This document shows positions 33,845 through 42,325 of a stretch of DNA of 64,000 nt, piece after piece. Below the pieces are notes generated by a model that saw only the letters and a list, made by a program, of their open reading frames with translations, was not told the DNA's origin and did no database searches. The first letter of the stretch is position 1; every line of letters begins with the position of its first letter. The DNA is taken from assembly GCF_026651875.1 (NCBI RefSeq), contig NZ_CP104067.1, positions 4,020,501 through 4,084,500 of the forward strand, written 5' to 3'. Source of the stretch: Alicyclobacillus fastidiosus. GTDB taxonomy: Bacteria; Bacillota; Bacilli; Alicyclobacillales; Alicyclobacillaceae. The position numbers and the translations under genes were made by a program.

Positions 33845-35233
33845 TCAAGCAGTGGCCGGATCTCTTTTGGTAGACTCCCCAAGTCGACGATCGGCGATAG
33901 TCAGGAGCAGTGCAATGATACTGACGACGACCATGATGATAGCGATCCGATGCATACCGATATCTGAGACCTTCGTATGGAAGACGATGCCGATTAGCGC
34001 TGAAGAAGCAATGGAGCCAATATATCCGAAAGTACGGAAGAGACCCGAAGCGGTTCCAATTTGATCTGCGGTAACCTGCGTGTACAACGCCGTCTGATTG
34101 CCACTGGCCATTGTACCCATAGTGACACCGAAGATTAAGGTGATCATTAAAATCCAAATAATTGGCGTGCTTGTCGTGAGAAACAGCACCCCAATGGAGG
34201 CGACAATGGAGGACACGGCGGACACAATGAGCGGGCCGCGCACCAAATTCCGTTTCGAGATTGGTCCTACCACCACGGCCGATAGTCCACTCATTGGCAA
34301 CAGGAGCAGTCCGGTTTCAAGGGAGGATAAACCGCGTGCCGCCCCAATCCACTCGGTAACACCGTAAAGCACTGTATAGATGCACAACGTCATCGAGGCG
34401 AATCGTACGTAGGTACGGGTGAGCGCCAGGTTTGCGGCGAGCAGACGCACATCGAGGAATGGGTGTTTTACGCGCATCTCCCACCAGATCAGAGCAGCGC
34501 CCAACACAGCCGCCACACCGAGGGCAACCCAGGCGGGGTTGGGCAACGAAAACAGGAATACCAGGAGGGCGGTCATGGTTGCAGCGAATCCGATGATACC
34601 AGGAACGTCGATGCGCGATGATATCTCCCGGACTGTCTTCGCACCCTTGATGGGCACATCCCGTGGAATCCACAGTGAGGCCATGGCAAATGCGACGAGT
34701 GCAAACGGAATATTGACAAAAAACGTCGTGCGCCACCCCCACGCCTCCACAAGCACGCCACCGATGGGGAGTCCTACAGCGGCCGTCACAACACCGGCAA
34801 TCTGAAGTGCGCCTAGCACGTTGCCAGGCGGCTTAGACATCCCGGCAAATTCGGCCCGTCGACGGATGATGAGCATGGCCGATGGATAGGCGGTTGAAGT
34901 GCCGACGCCGATGAGAATCCGTGACAAGACGAGCATGATCAAGTCTCGTCCAGCCCCGCCTAATAGGCCCCCCAATAACACCATGAGAATTCCAGCCAAG
35001 AAGACGCGGCGGGGCCCGAACTCCTCTGACAGTTTTCCGGCAGTCGGTTGAGCGATCGAGCTTGCTAGGTAGAGTGCCGTAACAAGTATTGTGGTCTGGG
35101 CCACTGAGATATGCATGAATGCAGCGATTGGCACTAATGCGGTGGCGATCATCGAGCTATTGATTGGGTTGAGCGTAGATCCCATGTACAGGGGCGCTAC
35201 GAACTTCCAGGAGAAGGGGTTTTCACTTGACAC
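33845..35233 (-). CDS. MFS multidrug exporter (DHA2/EmrB-QacA type)
   Basis: A 462-residue transporter with about 14 hydrophobic segments. Family motifs: STLNPINSSMIATALVPIAAF in helix 1, AGKLSEEFGPRRVFLAG after helix 2, and motif C-like GAGRDLIMLVLSRILIGVG and GLPIGGVLVEAWGWRTTFFVNIP in helix 5-6. It starts at GTG after GAGGAGTGACCAGTT. The isochorismatase-like gene lies 13 bp upstream and a TetR regulator is divergent, an arrangement common for inducible drug or metabolite efflux. Confidence 0.9.
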   Translation of the reverse strand: MSSENPFSWKFVAPLYMGSTLNPINSSMIATALVPIAAFMHISVAQTTILVTALYLASSIAQPTAGKLSEEFGPRRVFLAGILMVLLGGLLGGAGRDLIMLVLSRILIGVGTSTAYPSAMLIIRRRAEFAGMSKPPGNVLGALQIAGVVTAAVGLPIGGVLVEAWGWRTTFFVNIPFALVAFAMASLWIPRDVPIKGAKTVREISSRIDVPGIIGFAATMTALLVFLFSLPNPAWVALGVAAVLGAALIWWEMRVKHPFLDVRLLAANLALTRTYVRFASMTLCIYTVLYGVTEWIGAARGLSSLETGLLLLPMSGLSAVVVGPISKRNLVRGPLIVSAVSSIVASIGVLFLTTSTPIIWILMITLIFGVTMGTMASGNQTALYTQVTADQIGTASGLFRTFGYIGSIASSALIGIVFHTKVSDIGMHRIAIIMVVVSIIALLLTIADRRLGESTKRDPATA

Positions 35234-35246
35234 AACTGGTCACTCC

Positions 35247-35828
35247 TCAGTCTGTTTCCTGCGCTCGACTTGAATCCAAGTTTTCGATCCAATCGTCGAC
35301 CGTCAATACATCCGCTTGACGAGGGAACACCTTCTCGGTTAGCACGCGATGAACCTCAGCATCGGGATCGGCACATGCATCCGAAAGCACTTGAATCACA
35401 AAGTCTTTGTCTGCCGCTTCTCGCAACGTCGAGAGCACGACTCCGCTCGTGGCGATACCGGTGAGAATCAACGTATCGATTTGTTTCGAGCGAAGAATCA
35501 CTTCCAAGGTGCTGCCAGCAAACGCGCTGACCCGATACTTTGTGACAACCGGTTCTCCGTTGTGAGGTTGCACGGACTCGTGAATTTGCGTCGCATCGTC
35601 TGAGACGGTCATCCCCCCCATTTGACGAATCTGTGAGAACGCCTTGTTTCTTGGACTGACCTCTGGATATCCTTCACTAAATGTGACCCGTACGAAGATG
35701 ACTGGAATGTTGTGACGTCGCGCGGTTTCCACTGATTTTTGAACCGCGCGTAACATTTCCTGATTGTCTTGAAAACGGGATACAATACCATTCTGCATGT
35801 CCATAACTAGTAGTGCAGGCTTGTTCAT
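35247..35828 (-). CDS. Isochorismatase-family hydrolase lacking the usual cysteine
   Basis: A 193-residue protein of the isochorismatase fold. The first acid is in LLVMDMQNGIV (D10) and the lysine is in VTKYRVSAF. At the place where cysteine hydrolases have GIATNVCV, this protein has GIATSGVVLSTLREA, so the nucleophile is missing. That form is known in a subgroup, including true isochorismatases, where catalysis does not use cysteine. The RBS is AAAGGAGCG. First gene of the operon with the MFS exporter, under divergent TetR control. Confidence 0.88.
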   Translation of the reverse strand: MNKPALLVMDMQNGIVSRFQDNQEMLRAVQKSVETARRHNIPVIFVRVTFSEGYPEVSPRNKAFSQIRQMGGMTVSDDATQIHESVQPHNGEPVVTKYRVSAFAGSTLEVILRSKQIDTLILTGIATSGVVLSTLREAADKDFVIQVLSDACADPDAEVHRVLTEKVFPRQADVLTVDDWIENLDSSRAQETD

Positions 35829-35832
35829 GTGT

Positions 35833-35907
35833 TTTACGCTCCTTTAGATTTGGTCTATAATAAGCGGAGGACTCTCCACTTGATAATAACCGGGGAATTC
35901 TCCGCTT
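35833..35907. promoter_or_regulatory. Divergent promoters with two TetR operator copies
   Basis: Plus strand: TTTACG, 17-bp spacer, TATAAT (35856-35861). Minus strand: TTATCA, 18-bp spacer, TATTAT. Two imperfect 20-bp dyads, AAGCGGAGGACTCTCCACTT (35862-35881) and AACCGGGGAATTCTCCGCTT (35888-35907), lie 26 bp apart centre to centre; the first sits between the minus-strand -35 and -10 boxes. Repression of both directions by the TetR protein is likely. Confidence 0.7.
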
Positions 35908-35911
35908 GTCA

Positions 35912-36556
35912 ATGAGGCCGAAAAAATTCATGTTGGGATTTGATAGCGTGAAAAATACGGGGGAAACCCATACTCGGACAGAACGCCGCGATGCTGCGGA
36001 AAATCGTCAGCGCATATTAGCTGCGGCGCTCAAACTTTTTGAGCAAAACGGCGTTGAGCAAGTGAGCATGAATCAAATTGCAATAGAAGCGCAAATCGGT
36101 TCGGGAACTCTTTATCGCCGTTACAGAAACAAAAGTGAGTTATGCTTGGATCTCATTAAAGACAACATTGATCTCCTTTTCGAGGACATTGAGGCGTACT
36201 TAAAACAGCACCAGACCGATGCACCCAGCCGACGATTGAGAGAGGTTCTCAGCTTATTTATCCGTTATCGCGAGAAAAAACTTCAGTTGCTGACAGGGGT
36301 TGAACAAGCGGCGTCAACGATCGGAACTCAATCCAGAACACAGAGCCCGGTGTTCAATGACCTGCATGAAATCATAGTGAAATTATTGAACGAGATGACG
36401 GCAAGCGAACAACCCAAATCTAGCAGTGTGTTTAAGGCCGATATGTTGCTGATGGCCTTGAAGAGTGATTCCTATGTTTTCCAAAGGGATGTACGTGGTT
36501 ACTCGCCCGAATCGTTTTTGGATCAACTTTGCTTGACATTTTTCCCGGTAAAATGA
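35912..36556 (+). CDS. TetR/AcrR-family regulator
   Basis: A regulator of about 214 residues. The helix-turn-helix region reads RRDAAENRQRILAAALKLFE and VSMNQIAIEAQIGSGTLYRRY (about 26-70 from the first ATG). The start is uncertain: TTG 35906, ATG 35912, ATG 35930 (GAGG 12 bp before) and GTG 35948 are all in frame; the dyad at 35888-35907 makes the later starts plausible. Transcribed divergently from the isochorismatase-MFS pair and followed by a strong bidirectional terminator. Confidence 0.9.
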   Translation: MRPKKFMLGFDSVKNTGETHTRTERRDAAENRQRILAAALKLFEQNGVEQVSMNQIAIEAQIGSGTLYRRYRNKSELCLDLIKDNIDLLFEDIEAYLKQHQTDAPSRRLREVLSLFIRYREKKLQLLTGVEQAASTIGTQSRTQSPVFNDLHEIIVKLLNEMTASEQPKSSSVFKADMLLMALKSDSYVFQRDVRGYSPESFLDQLCLTFFPVK

Positions 36557-36651
36557 TACCGAGGGTTCGCTTCGAACCAAGAGGATCAAGCGCAATGACT
36601 TTAAAGCTCCGTGAAAGCTCGACAAACCCCCATGAAACCTTTGGATACGTC

Positions 36652-36683
36652 AAAACCACGGATCGGCTGACCCGTGGTTTTTT
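36652..36683. terminator. Bidirectional rho-independent terminator
   Basis: AAAACCACGG and CCGTGGTTTTTT flank a 10-base loop. It serves the TetR gene on the plus strand and, via the A-run, the permease gene on the minus strand (stop at 36755). Confidence 0.88.
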
Positions 36684-36754
36684 ATGGCCAAGGGAACCCG
36701 TTTGGTTCAAAACCAGAACGGTTAAAAACATCATCATGAGTCGTCCCCACCTAT

Positions 36755-38155
36755 TTAGTCGTAAGGCCCATAGCCCATTTCTTGTTCAATGTGATCAATA
36801 TTCTGCAGATTCGCATCATGTTTGGTAATACGGGAGACGATGAGCATGGCAATGATAAAACCGATTGTGATGTATGGCGCCAAATTCATTGGGTAAGGAG
36901 GTACTGGGTAAATATTGGAGTATGCCGTGTATAGCATGGCAACAATGGCCACGGCGGGAATGATCAGCTGATACATTTTCCATATTTTGTTCTTATAAAA
37001 GTAGACGATTCCTGATGCATTGACGAACATATACGCCACGAGCATAGAGAGCGCGGTGACATACGCGCTATCGTCGTAGAGATCTTTACCATCTCCTCTA
37101 GTGAAAATGTAGAACGAGATTTGAATAAGCAGTGAGGCAATCATCATTGTATTGACGGAAACGTGAGGTGTTTTGAATCTTACGTGTATGTTGGACAAGC
37201 TCTTATGAAGATTGCCATCCCGACTCATCGATAAGAGGATCCTTGATCCCGTGCACACACACCCGATAACACACGAGAAGAGAGACATCGTGATGGCTAG
37301 GACGACCAGGAAAGCGTATTGTTTGGAGACAAATTTGTCGGCCAAATTGCTAAGCGGCATGGCAGAATTGGAAAGTGCTTTGATTCCCTTGGTTGTAACG
37401 CCGTAACCAATGACCTGTGAATAGCTAGAAATCAGGAAGAAAATCGCGATACCCGCGATTGTTCCACAAATCACCAACGGTATCATTTTTTTCGGATTTC
37501 TGGTTTCCTCTCCGAGGGCTGAGGCACACTCAAAGCCAGCGAAACTCAATAATCCCATCACAACGCCCTGGGCGATGGCTGAAAAATTGTTTGAACCAAA
37601 TCCAAGAGGAGCCCAGCTCAGCCCGTGTAAGCCCGTCTTGAAAAAAATTACCCCTGCTAAGATGAGAATCAGGGAGATCGAGACGCCTTCCAATGCCAGC
37701 ATCACCCTTGTACTCACATTCATATCCCGGTACGCGAGTACCCACATCACAAGCGAAAGGAAGAGCGATATCGGCAGCCAATTCACATGGATGTGGAGAG
37801 TAGATAATAAGCTGGACAAGTAGGAGCCTAAGGCGGCAGAAACTCCAACCACCAGCGTAAAGTAAGCCAGAAACAGCGCCCATCCCGAAACTAATGCCAC
37901 CTTCTTACCGAGACCGTACTCCGTAAACTTGTAAAGCGAGCCGCTTGTCGAAAACATCTGATTGAATTTGATGATGGTCGCCGATACGCAAAAGGTGATC
38001 ACGACAGAAATAAGAAAGATAATCGTAACTGAATAACCTGCAAGCCCGGTAATCAGAGAAACATTCAGGGCCATTGACACGGATGGCGCCATGACGGCGG
38101 CCGATAGCGCAACTGTCTCCACTAGGCTTAAACTATCCTTTTTAAGATTTCCCAT
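36755..38155 (-). CDS. APC-family amino acid/polyamine permease
   Basis: A 466-residue permease with 12 hydrophobic segments. The first helices read ALSAAVMAPSVSMALNVSLITGLAG and GYSVTIIFLISVVITFCVSATI, and the loop FAGFECASALGEETRNPKKMIP is the APC consensus after helix 6. The RBS is GAGTGGGG before the ATG. It lies about 200 bp downstream of the aldehyde dehydrogenase gene, same strand. Its neighbours, a ureohydrolase and an amino-aldehyde-type dehydrogenase, suggest import of a polyamine, agmatine or guanidino acid. Confidence 0.9.
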   Translation of the reverse strand: MGNLKKDSLSLVETVALSAAVMAPSVSMALNVSLITGLAGYSVTIIFLISVVITFCVSATIIKFNQMFSTSGSLYKFTEYGLGKKVALVSGWALFLAYFTLVVGVSAALGSYLSSLLSTLHIHVNWLPISLFLSLVMWVLAYRDMNVSTRVMLALEGVSISLILILAGVIFFKTGLHGLSWAPLGFGSNNFSAIAQGVVMGLLSFAGFECASALGEETRNPKKMIPLVICGTIAGIAIFFLISSYSQVIGYGVTTKGIKALSNSAMPLSNLADKFVSKQYAFLVVLAITMSLFSCVIGCVCTGSRILLSMSRDGNLHKSLSNIHVRFKTPHVSVNTMMIASLLIQISFYIFTRGDGKDLYDDSAYVTALSMLVAYMFVNASGIVYFYKNKIWKMYQLIIPAVAIVAMLYTAYSNIYPVPPYPMNLAPYITIGFIIAMLIVSRITKHDANLQNIDHIEQEMGYGPYD

Positions 38156-38337
38156 AGTACCCCACTCTTTCGATTATTCAGAACTATTTGACTGCAAAGA
38201 GTATTTACGGTAAATCGGATGTATCCTTCCATGGGAATCGACTTAAATGATCAGCGCAAAATGCATACTGTTGTGTTACGTTTCCGTTTTATGAATAATC
38301 AAGTATTTAGCGCTTACCGACATCCCTGTCTGGTCCA

Positions 38338-38365
38338 TTCGCGAGTAAACACGCTTACTCGCGAA
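38338..38365. repeat. Perfect 11-bp inverted repeat at the aldehyde dehydrogenase stop
   Basis: TTCGCGAGTAA and TTACTCGCGAA flank a 6-base loop; the right arm contains the stop codon. There is no T-run, so it may stabilise the mRNA end or reduce readthrough into the permease gene rather than end transcription fully. Confidence 0.6.
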
Positions 38366-39836
38366 CTGTCGGTCGGCGTTCCACAAACCATTCAACTTTC
38401 GATGGAGATGGAAGAATGTTGATGTGCTTGGGTTCCATATAGCCGGTTAATCCTTCCGGCCCCAATTCCCGACCAATCCCGCTCTGTTTGAACCCGCCCC
38501 ACGGTGCTTCGACATGTGGGGTATGATAGCCATTCAGCCACACAGTCCCTGCCCGCAATAATCTCGCCACTCTTTCAGCGCGAATGAGGTCGTTCGTGAT
38601 GACGCCAGCCGCCAAGCCATATTTCGTATCGTTGGCCAGCCTTACGGCGTCCGCTTCCTTAGCAAATGGCTGCACGGTAATCACCGGACCAAACACTTCC
38701 TCCTGAACGATCTCCATGTCCTGGTGAACGTCCACGAAGACCGTTGGTTCGAGGAACAATGGACCTAACTCTGCGGCTATCGTGCCGCCACACAATAATG
38801 TCGCACCTGCTACTTGTGCGTCCCGAATACAGTCGTTTATCTTCTCCAGGTGTGTGGCGCTCACAATGGGACCGAGCTCCGTTTCTGGATCGAATGGGTC
38901 ACCCAGCTTCAGCCCGCTCGCTCGGTGCTTCAACTTCTCAATAAACTCATGGTATATCGCCTCGTGAACCAAAATTCGAGAGGATGCTACGCAAACCTGT
39001 CCCTGGTTGAAAAAAGCGCCGAACAACGCGATATCCACCGAGACGTCCACGTCGACGTCATCAAACACGAGCAGTGGTGATTTTCCACCCAATTCCAGAG
39101 AAACTCGCTTGAGTCCCTCGGCGCAAGAGGTGTAAATGTGTTTTCCCGTCTTCGAACCGCCTGTAAATGAAATCTTGTCCACGTCCGGATGCCTGATCAT
39201 GGCTTCCCCGACCACCGGACCGTCACCGAGCACAATGTTGAACACCCCATCTGGAATTCCGCTTTCTTGTGCAAGAACGCCCAGCTTCAGCAAGGTCAAC
39301 GGTGTAATCTCTGCCGGCTTAAAGACGATGGTGTTCCCTGCAGCCAAGGCCGGAGCCAACTTCCAAACACCAAGTAAAAGCGGGAAGTTCCAGGGAACAA
39401 TCAGCCCGCACACCCCTATGGGCTCGTATACTACCCGACTTTTAGAACCATCCCACATTTCTTTCTGCCAAGGCTGTTTCGACTCAATTAGGTCGGCATA
39501 GTAGCGAAAGCAAGACACGGAGTCCGCAACATCCAATTCCGACTCCCGAAGTGGTTTGCCTGTGTTTCTAGTCTCCAAACAAGCAAACTCGTCTCTGGAC
39601 ATTTCCAGTAGATCTGCGATTTTGCGAAGAACTTGAACGCGGAGCTTTATGTCCGTAGCCCAATTTGTTTCATTGAACGCAGTCCTGGCGGCCATGACCG
39701 CGTCGTGAACCTGAGTTGCATCCGCCTCACGAATATGGGCAATCACTTCGCCCGTCGCGGGATTCATAAGGGAGCGGACTGAAGCCGCACCATCGATCCA
39801 TTTTCCATCGATAAATAGTTTGAGATATTCAGCCAA
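38355..39836 (-). CDS. Aldehyde dehydrogenase (betaine/aminobutyraldehyde type)
   Basis: A 493-residue NAD-dependent aldehyde dehydrogenase. Catalytic set: N150 in LIVPWNFP, E248 in SLELGGKSP, C282 in NQGQVCVASSR, with the cofactor loop SFTGGSKTGK. The C-terminus has PWGGFKQSGIGRELGPEGL. The sequence type matches dehydrogenases for betaine aldehyde, 4-aminobutyraldehyde or related amino aldehydes. It overlaps the ureohydrolase gene by 8 bp. A plausible role is oxidation of 4-aminobutyraldehyde or guanidinobutyraldehyde to the acid. Confidence 0.92.
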   Translation of the reverse strand: MAEYLKLFIDGKWIDGAASVRSLMNPATGEVIAHIREADATQVHDAVMAARTAFNETNWATDIKLRVQVLRKIADLLEMSRDEFACLETRNTGKPLRESELDVADSVSCFRYYADLIESKQPWQKEMWDGSKSRVVYEPIGVCGLIVPWNFPLLLGVWKLAPALAAGNTIVFKPAEITPLTLLKLGVLAQESGIPDGVFNIVLGDGPVVGEAMIRHPDVDKISFTGGSKTGKHIYTSCAEGLKRVSLELGGKSPLLVFDDVDVDVSVDIALFGAFFNQGQVCVASSRILVHEAIYHEFIEKLKHRASGLKLGDPFDPETELGPIVSATHLEKINDCIRDAQVAGATLLCGGTIAAELGPLFLEPTVFVDVHQDMEIVQEEVFGPVITVQPFAKEADAVRLANDTKYGLAAGVITNDLIRAERVARLLRAGTVWLNGYHTPHVEAPWGGFKQSGIGRELGPEGLTGYMEPKHINILPSPSKVEWFVERRPTVRE

Positions 39837-40815
39837 TGTGAATCTCCTTTAGCTGTTCATGTTTTTTGTTTGCTTCACGCTTTTTCAAAGCCAACAAGGT
39901 GATGAATTCGTAGATCACATTTGCGGCGGCGGCGGCGGTAATTTGTCCATGATCGTAGGATGGAAGTACCTCAACCAGATCGAAACCAACAAACTGAATC
40001 TCAGTGAGTCCACGGACGAGCGCCAGTGCATCATCAATGCTCACACCAGAAACTTCTGGTGTACCTGTGCCGGGCGCATAGCTCGGATCGAGGAAATCGA
40101 TGTCAAACGTAAGGAAAGCTGGACCCTCGCCAACTCGTTGATGAATCAAATCCAATGTCTCACTTACGCCCATGCGCTTGAACTGGTTTGTTGAATAGAC
40201 TGCAAAGCCGAGTTCTCTGGCGTCCTCCAAATCTTCAGGTGAATAGAGAGCTCCACGCATCCCTACTTGAATCGATCGTGAAACATCCAGCAATCCTTCC
40301 TCAAGCGCTCGACGGAACGGAGTGCCATGGTTATACTTTTGGCCAAAGTAGCTGTCCCAAGTGTCCGAGTGTGCATCAAAGTGCACCAACGCAACTGGAC
40401 CGTATTTCTGTGCAACCGCACGAAGTTCACCGAGTGTAATGGAATGATCGCCTCCTAGACAAATCGGTACAATCCCACGATCCAATACAGGGCCCAAGGT
40501 CTCGACAATCTTGTCGTAGGTAAGTTGGATGTACCCAGGAATGACAGCGACATCTCCGTAGTCGACACCGGAGACATAGTCGAACACATTAATGTCTTGT
40601 TCAACGTTGTACGGACGGAGAAGAATCGAGAAGTCTCGAATGGCTTCTGGTCCAAGTCGCTGCCCTGTGCGAAAGGATGCACCTGAGTCAAACGGAATAC
40701 CAGCGATTACAAAATCCATATCATCATCCAGATGCTCTACGTACGGAAGTCGAGCGAACGTACGTGGTCCGCAAAAACGTGGGGATTGAAACGAATCCTT
40801 CGGTTGATAACGCAT
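39829..40815 (-). CDS. Ureohydrolase (agmatinase/guanidinobutyrase-like)
   Basis: A 328-residue arginase-superfamily enzyme with all Mn-binding motifs: ICLGGDHSITLG, LVHFDAHSDTWDSYF and FLTFDIDFLDPSYAPGTGTP. I chose the ATG at 40815, preceded by GGGGGCACATTGC. It releases urea from a guanidino compound; agmatine, 4-guanidinobutyrate or even guanidine are all possible, and residues deciding this cannot be read safely here. First gene of the set ureohydrolase - aldehyde dehydrogenase - APC permease. A 38-bp perfect palindrome lies about 220 bp upstream. Confidence 0.92.
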   Translation of the reverse strand: MRYQPKDSFQSPRFCGPRTFARLPYVEHLDDDMDFVIAGIPFDSGASFRTGQRLGPEAIRDFSILLRPYNVEQDINVFDYVSGVDYGDVAVIPGYIQLTYDKIVETLGPVLDRGIVPICLGGDHSITLGELRAVAQKYGPVALVHFDAHSDTWDSYFGQKYNHGTPFRRALEEGLLDVSRSIQVGMRGALYSPEDLEDARELGFAVYSTNQFKRMGVSETLDLIHQRVGEGPAFLTFDIDFLDPSYAPGTGTPEVSGVSIDDALALVRGLTEIQFVGFDLVEVLPSYDHGQITAAAAANVIYEFITLLALKKREANKKHEQLKEIHIG

Positions 40816-41033
40816 GCAATGTGCCCCCTGCATTCAAAGTCTGCCGTACCTACAATTCAGTTAAGCAATTATCATGCCAAAAGCAGAAGTACGTAATGGA
40901 ATGCACATTTTGGTGGACCACCGCTTGAACTTCACAACACTGCGTGCGCGTGTACTGTATATCTTCCTGTAGAGAACACGGTGAAACGCTATACATTTTT
41001 GAATAACCGACGTTAAAACATCACAACCGTTGT

Positions 41034-41071
41034 GCTATACAGAATCGAATAGCTATTCGATTCTGTATAGC
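41034..41071. promoter_or_regulatory. 38-bp perfect palindrome upstream of the ureohydrolase operon
   Basis: The left half is GCTATACAGAATCGAATAG and the right half is its exact complement, without spacer. No T-run follows on either strand. It lies in the 365-bp gap between the ureohydrolase start (40815) and the GNAT stop (41181). A regulator-binding site is likely; cruciform formation is possible. Confidence 0.65.
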
Positions 41072-41180
41072 TGTACATTGTTAACCGAAAGTAGATCGTT
41101 ACGGAACCTCCTCCCTTTGTGTGTAAAGTGACAAGCCTCCCCGTACACTCGATAAAAATCTTTCAAAAACCTAGGTAGAG

Positions 41181-41681
41181 TTAGGACAGAATTTTCGCCA
41201 TATAATATTCATCCACATAGTTACCATCCACGAGCAACGTGTCTTTCGCTGTTCCCTCGATAGTAAAGCCCATTTTTTTATAAAGAGACACTCCTGCGAT
41301 GTTGTGTGTCATCACAGTTAACTCCAAACGATGCACACCTACTTGCCTCGCCCATTTCTCCATTTCGGTGAATAATGCTGTCCCTACCCCTCTACCTGCA
41401 AATTGTTGCAGAATACCAATGACAAGATAAACATTGTGTCTATTCCTCCGGAATTCACCACCATATGCACCTAAGTACCCCACGAGCTTGTCTTCGTGCT
41501 CAGCAACAAAAACCATGCTATTGGCAGCACCCAACAAAGACTGAATGTAATTCCTCTGCTCTTTCAAATTGGTAGTGCGTTCGTTCGGCTCCAACATCAT
41601 AAACTTTGTTTCCTGGTCGAGTTTCTTACACAGGTCGATATAATTTGCTGCGTCACGCTTCGTGATATGTCGTACACGCAT
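41181..41681 (-). CDS. GNAT-family N-acetyltransferase
   Basis: A 166-residue GNAT enzyme. The acetyl-CoA pyrophosphate loop is LQQFAGRGVGTALFTEMEKWA, preceded by the strand HNVYLVIGIL and followed by RLELTVMTHNIAGVSLYKKMGF. It resembles acetyltransferases of the RimI/PhnO-like general type; the substrate is unknown. ATG at 41681 with GAGGT 10 bp upstream. Not obviously in an operon. Confidence 0.9.
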   Translation of the reverse strand: MRVRHITKRDAANYIDLCKKLDQETKFMMLEPNERTTNLKEQRNYIQSLLGAANSMVFVAEHEDKLVGYLGAYGGEFRRNRHNVYLVIGILQQFAGRGVGTALFTEMEKWARQVGVHRLELTVMTHNIAGVSLYKKMGFTIEGTAKDTLLVDGNYVDEYYMAKILS

Positions 41682-42325
41682 CGAAGTTGTACCTCACTTC
41701 ATCAAATGATGACATTGAATGTTTGTCGCTACCTGCCCCAAATGGAAACAGAAGTCTGGACTACTCCATGTATGTCCATTCTTAAATGAACTCCACGACC
41801 TCCTGTGACTTATGCTCGATGGTGAACAAAGTTTCCTTTCCGGCTTGATTGGGGCATAGCTTCAACATCTGCGACGTAATGATAGGCAATTCAGAGAACG
41901 ATGCGCACTCGATTATCCAGTTCTGGCGGGACATCATGCCACTGATACTTTTGTAACAAATCCGATAAGTAGTGTATACGATCGCAGGAAGGGATCGCAG
42001 CCAGGCTGAAAAGTGTTGAGTATCTTCCACATCAACAACCTTCGCTCAATACAGCGTACAGAATTCTCCCGCACGTTCATACGATAAGCGGGCCAATGTC
42101 TTCTGTCGCGTACGCCACGAACGATACCTGTCACCCCCTGTATTATCGTCGGGTGACAGCTTCGACCCCGATGCAAGGGCCGATTGGGTTTAACGTGTAT
42201 AAAGTATCTGATCGTCGCGTGCTTCACAGACACTGGGCGCTCACAAATTACATAAATGGAGTTCGCCGATTCATACATCTTTACACAAGACATCCTGTTG
42301 GCCCGCTGCCGCAGCTATACAGCAG
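41682..42325. other. Gene-poor stretch with decayed coding remnants
   Basis: On the minus strand the frame ending at 41891 reads DRIHYLSDLLQKYQWHDVPP then ELDNRVRIVL, which looks like the C-terminus of a protein, but it lacks a start and its upstream half is in doubt. A 9-bp perfect hairpin CTGTCACCC/GGGTGACAG lies at 42128-42159 without T-run. No intact gene supported. Confidence 0.35.

Noticed and set aside
40834-41180. Guanidine riboswitch upstream of the ureohydrolase
   Set aside because: I looked for ykkC or mini-ykkC features (paired hairpins with ACGR loops) and saw none; only the 38-bp palindrome is present.
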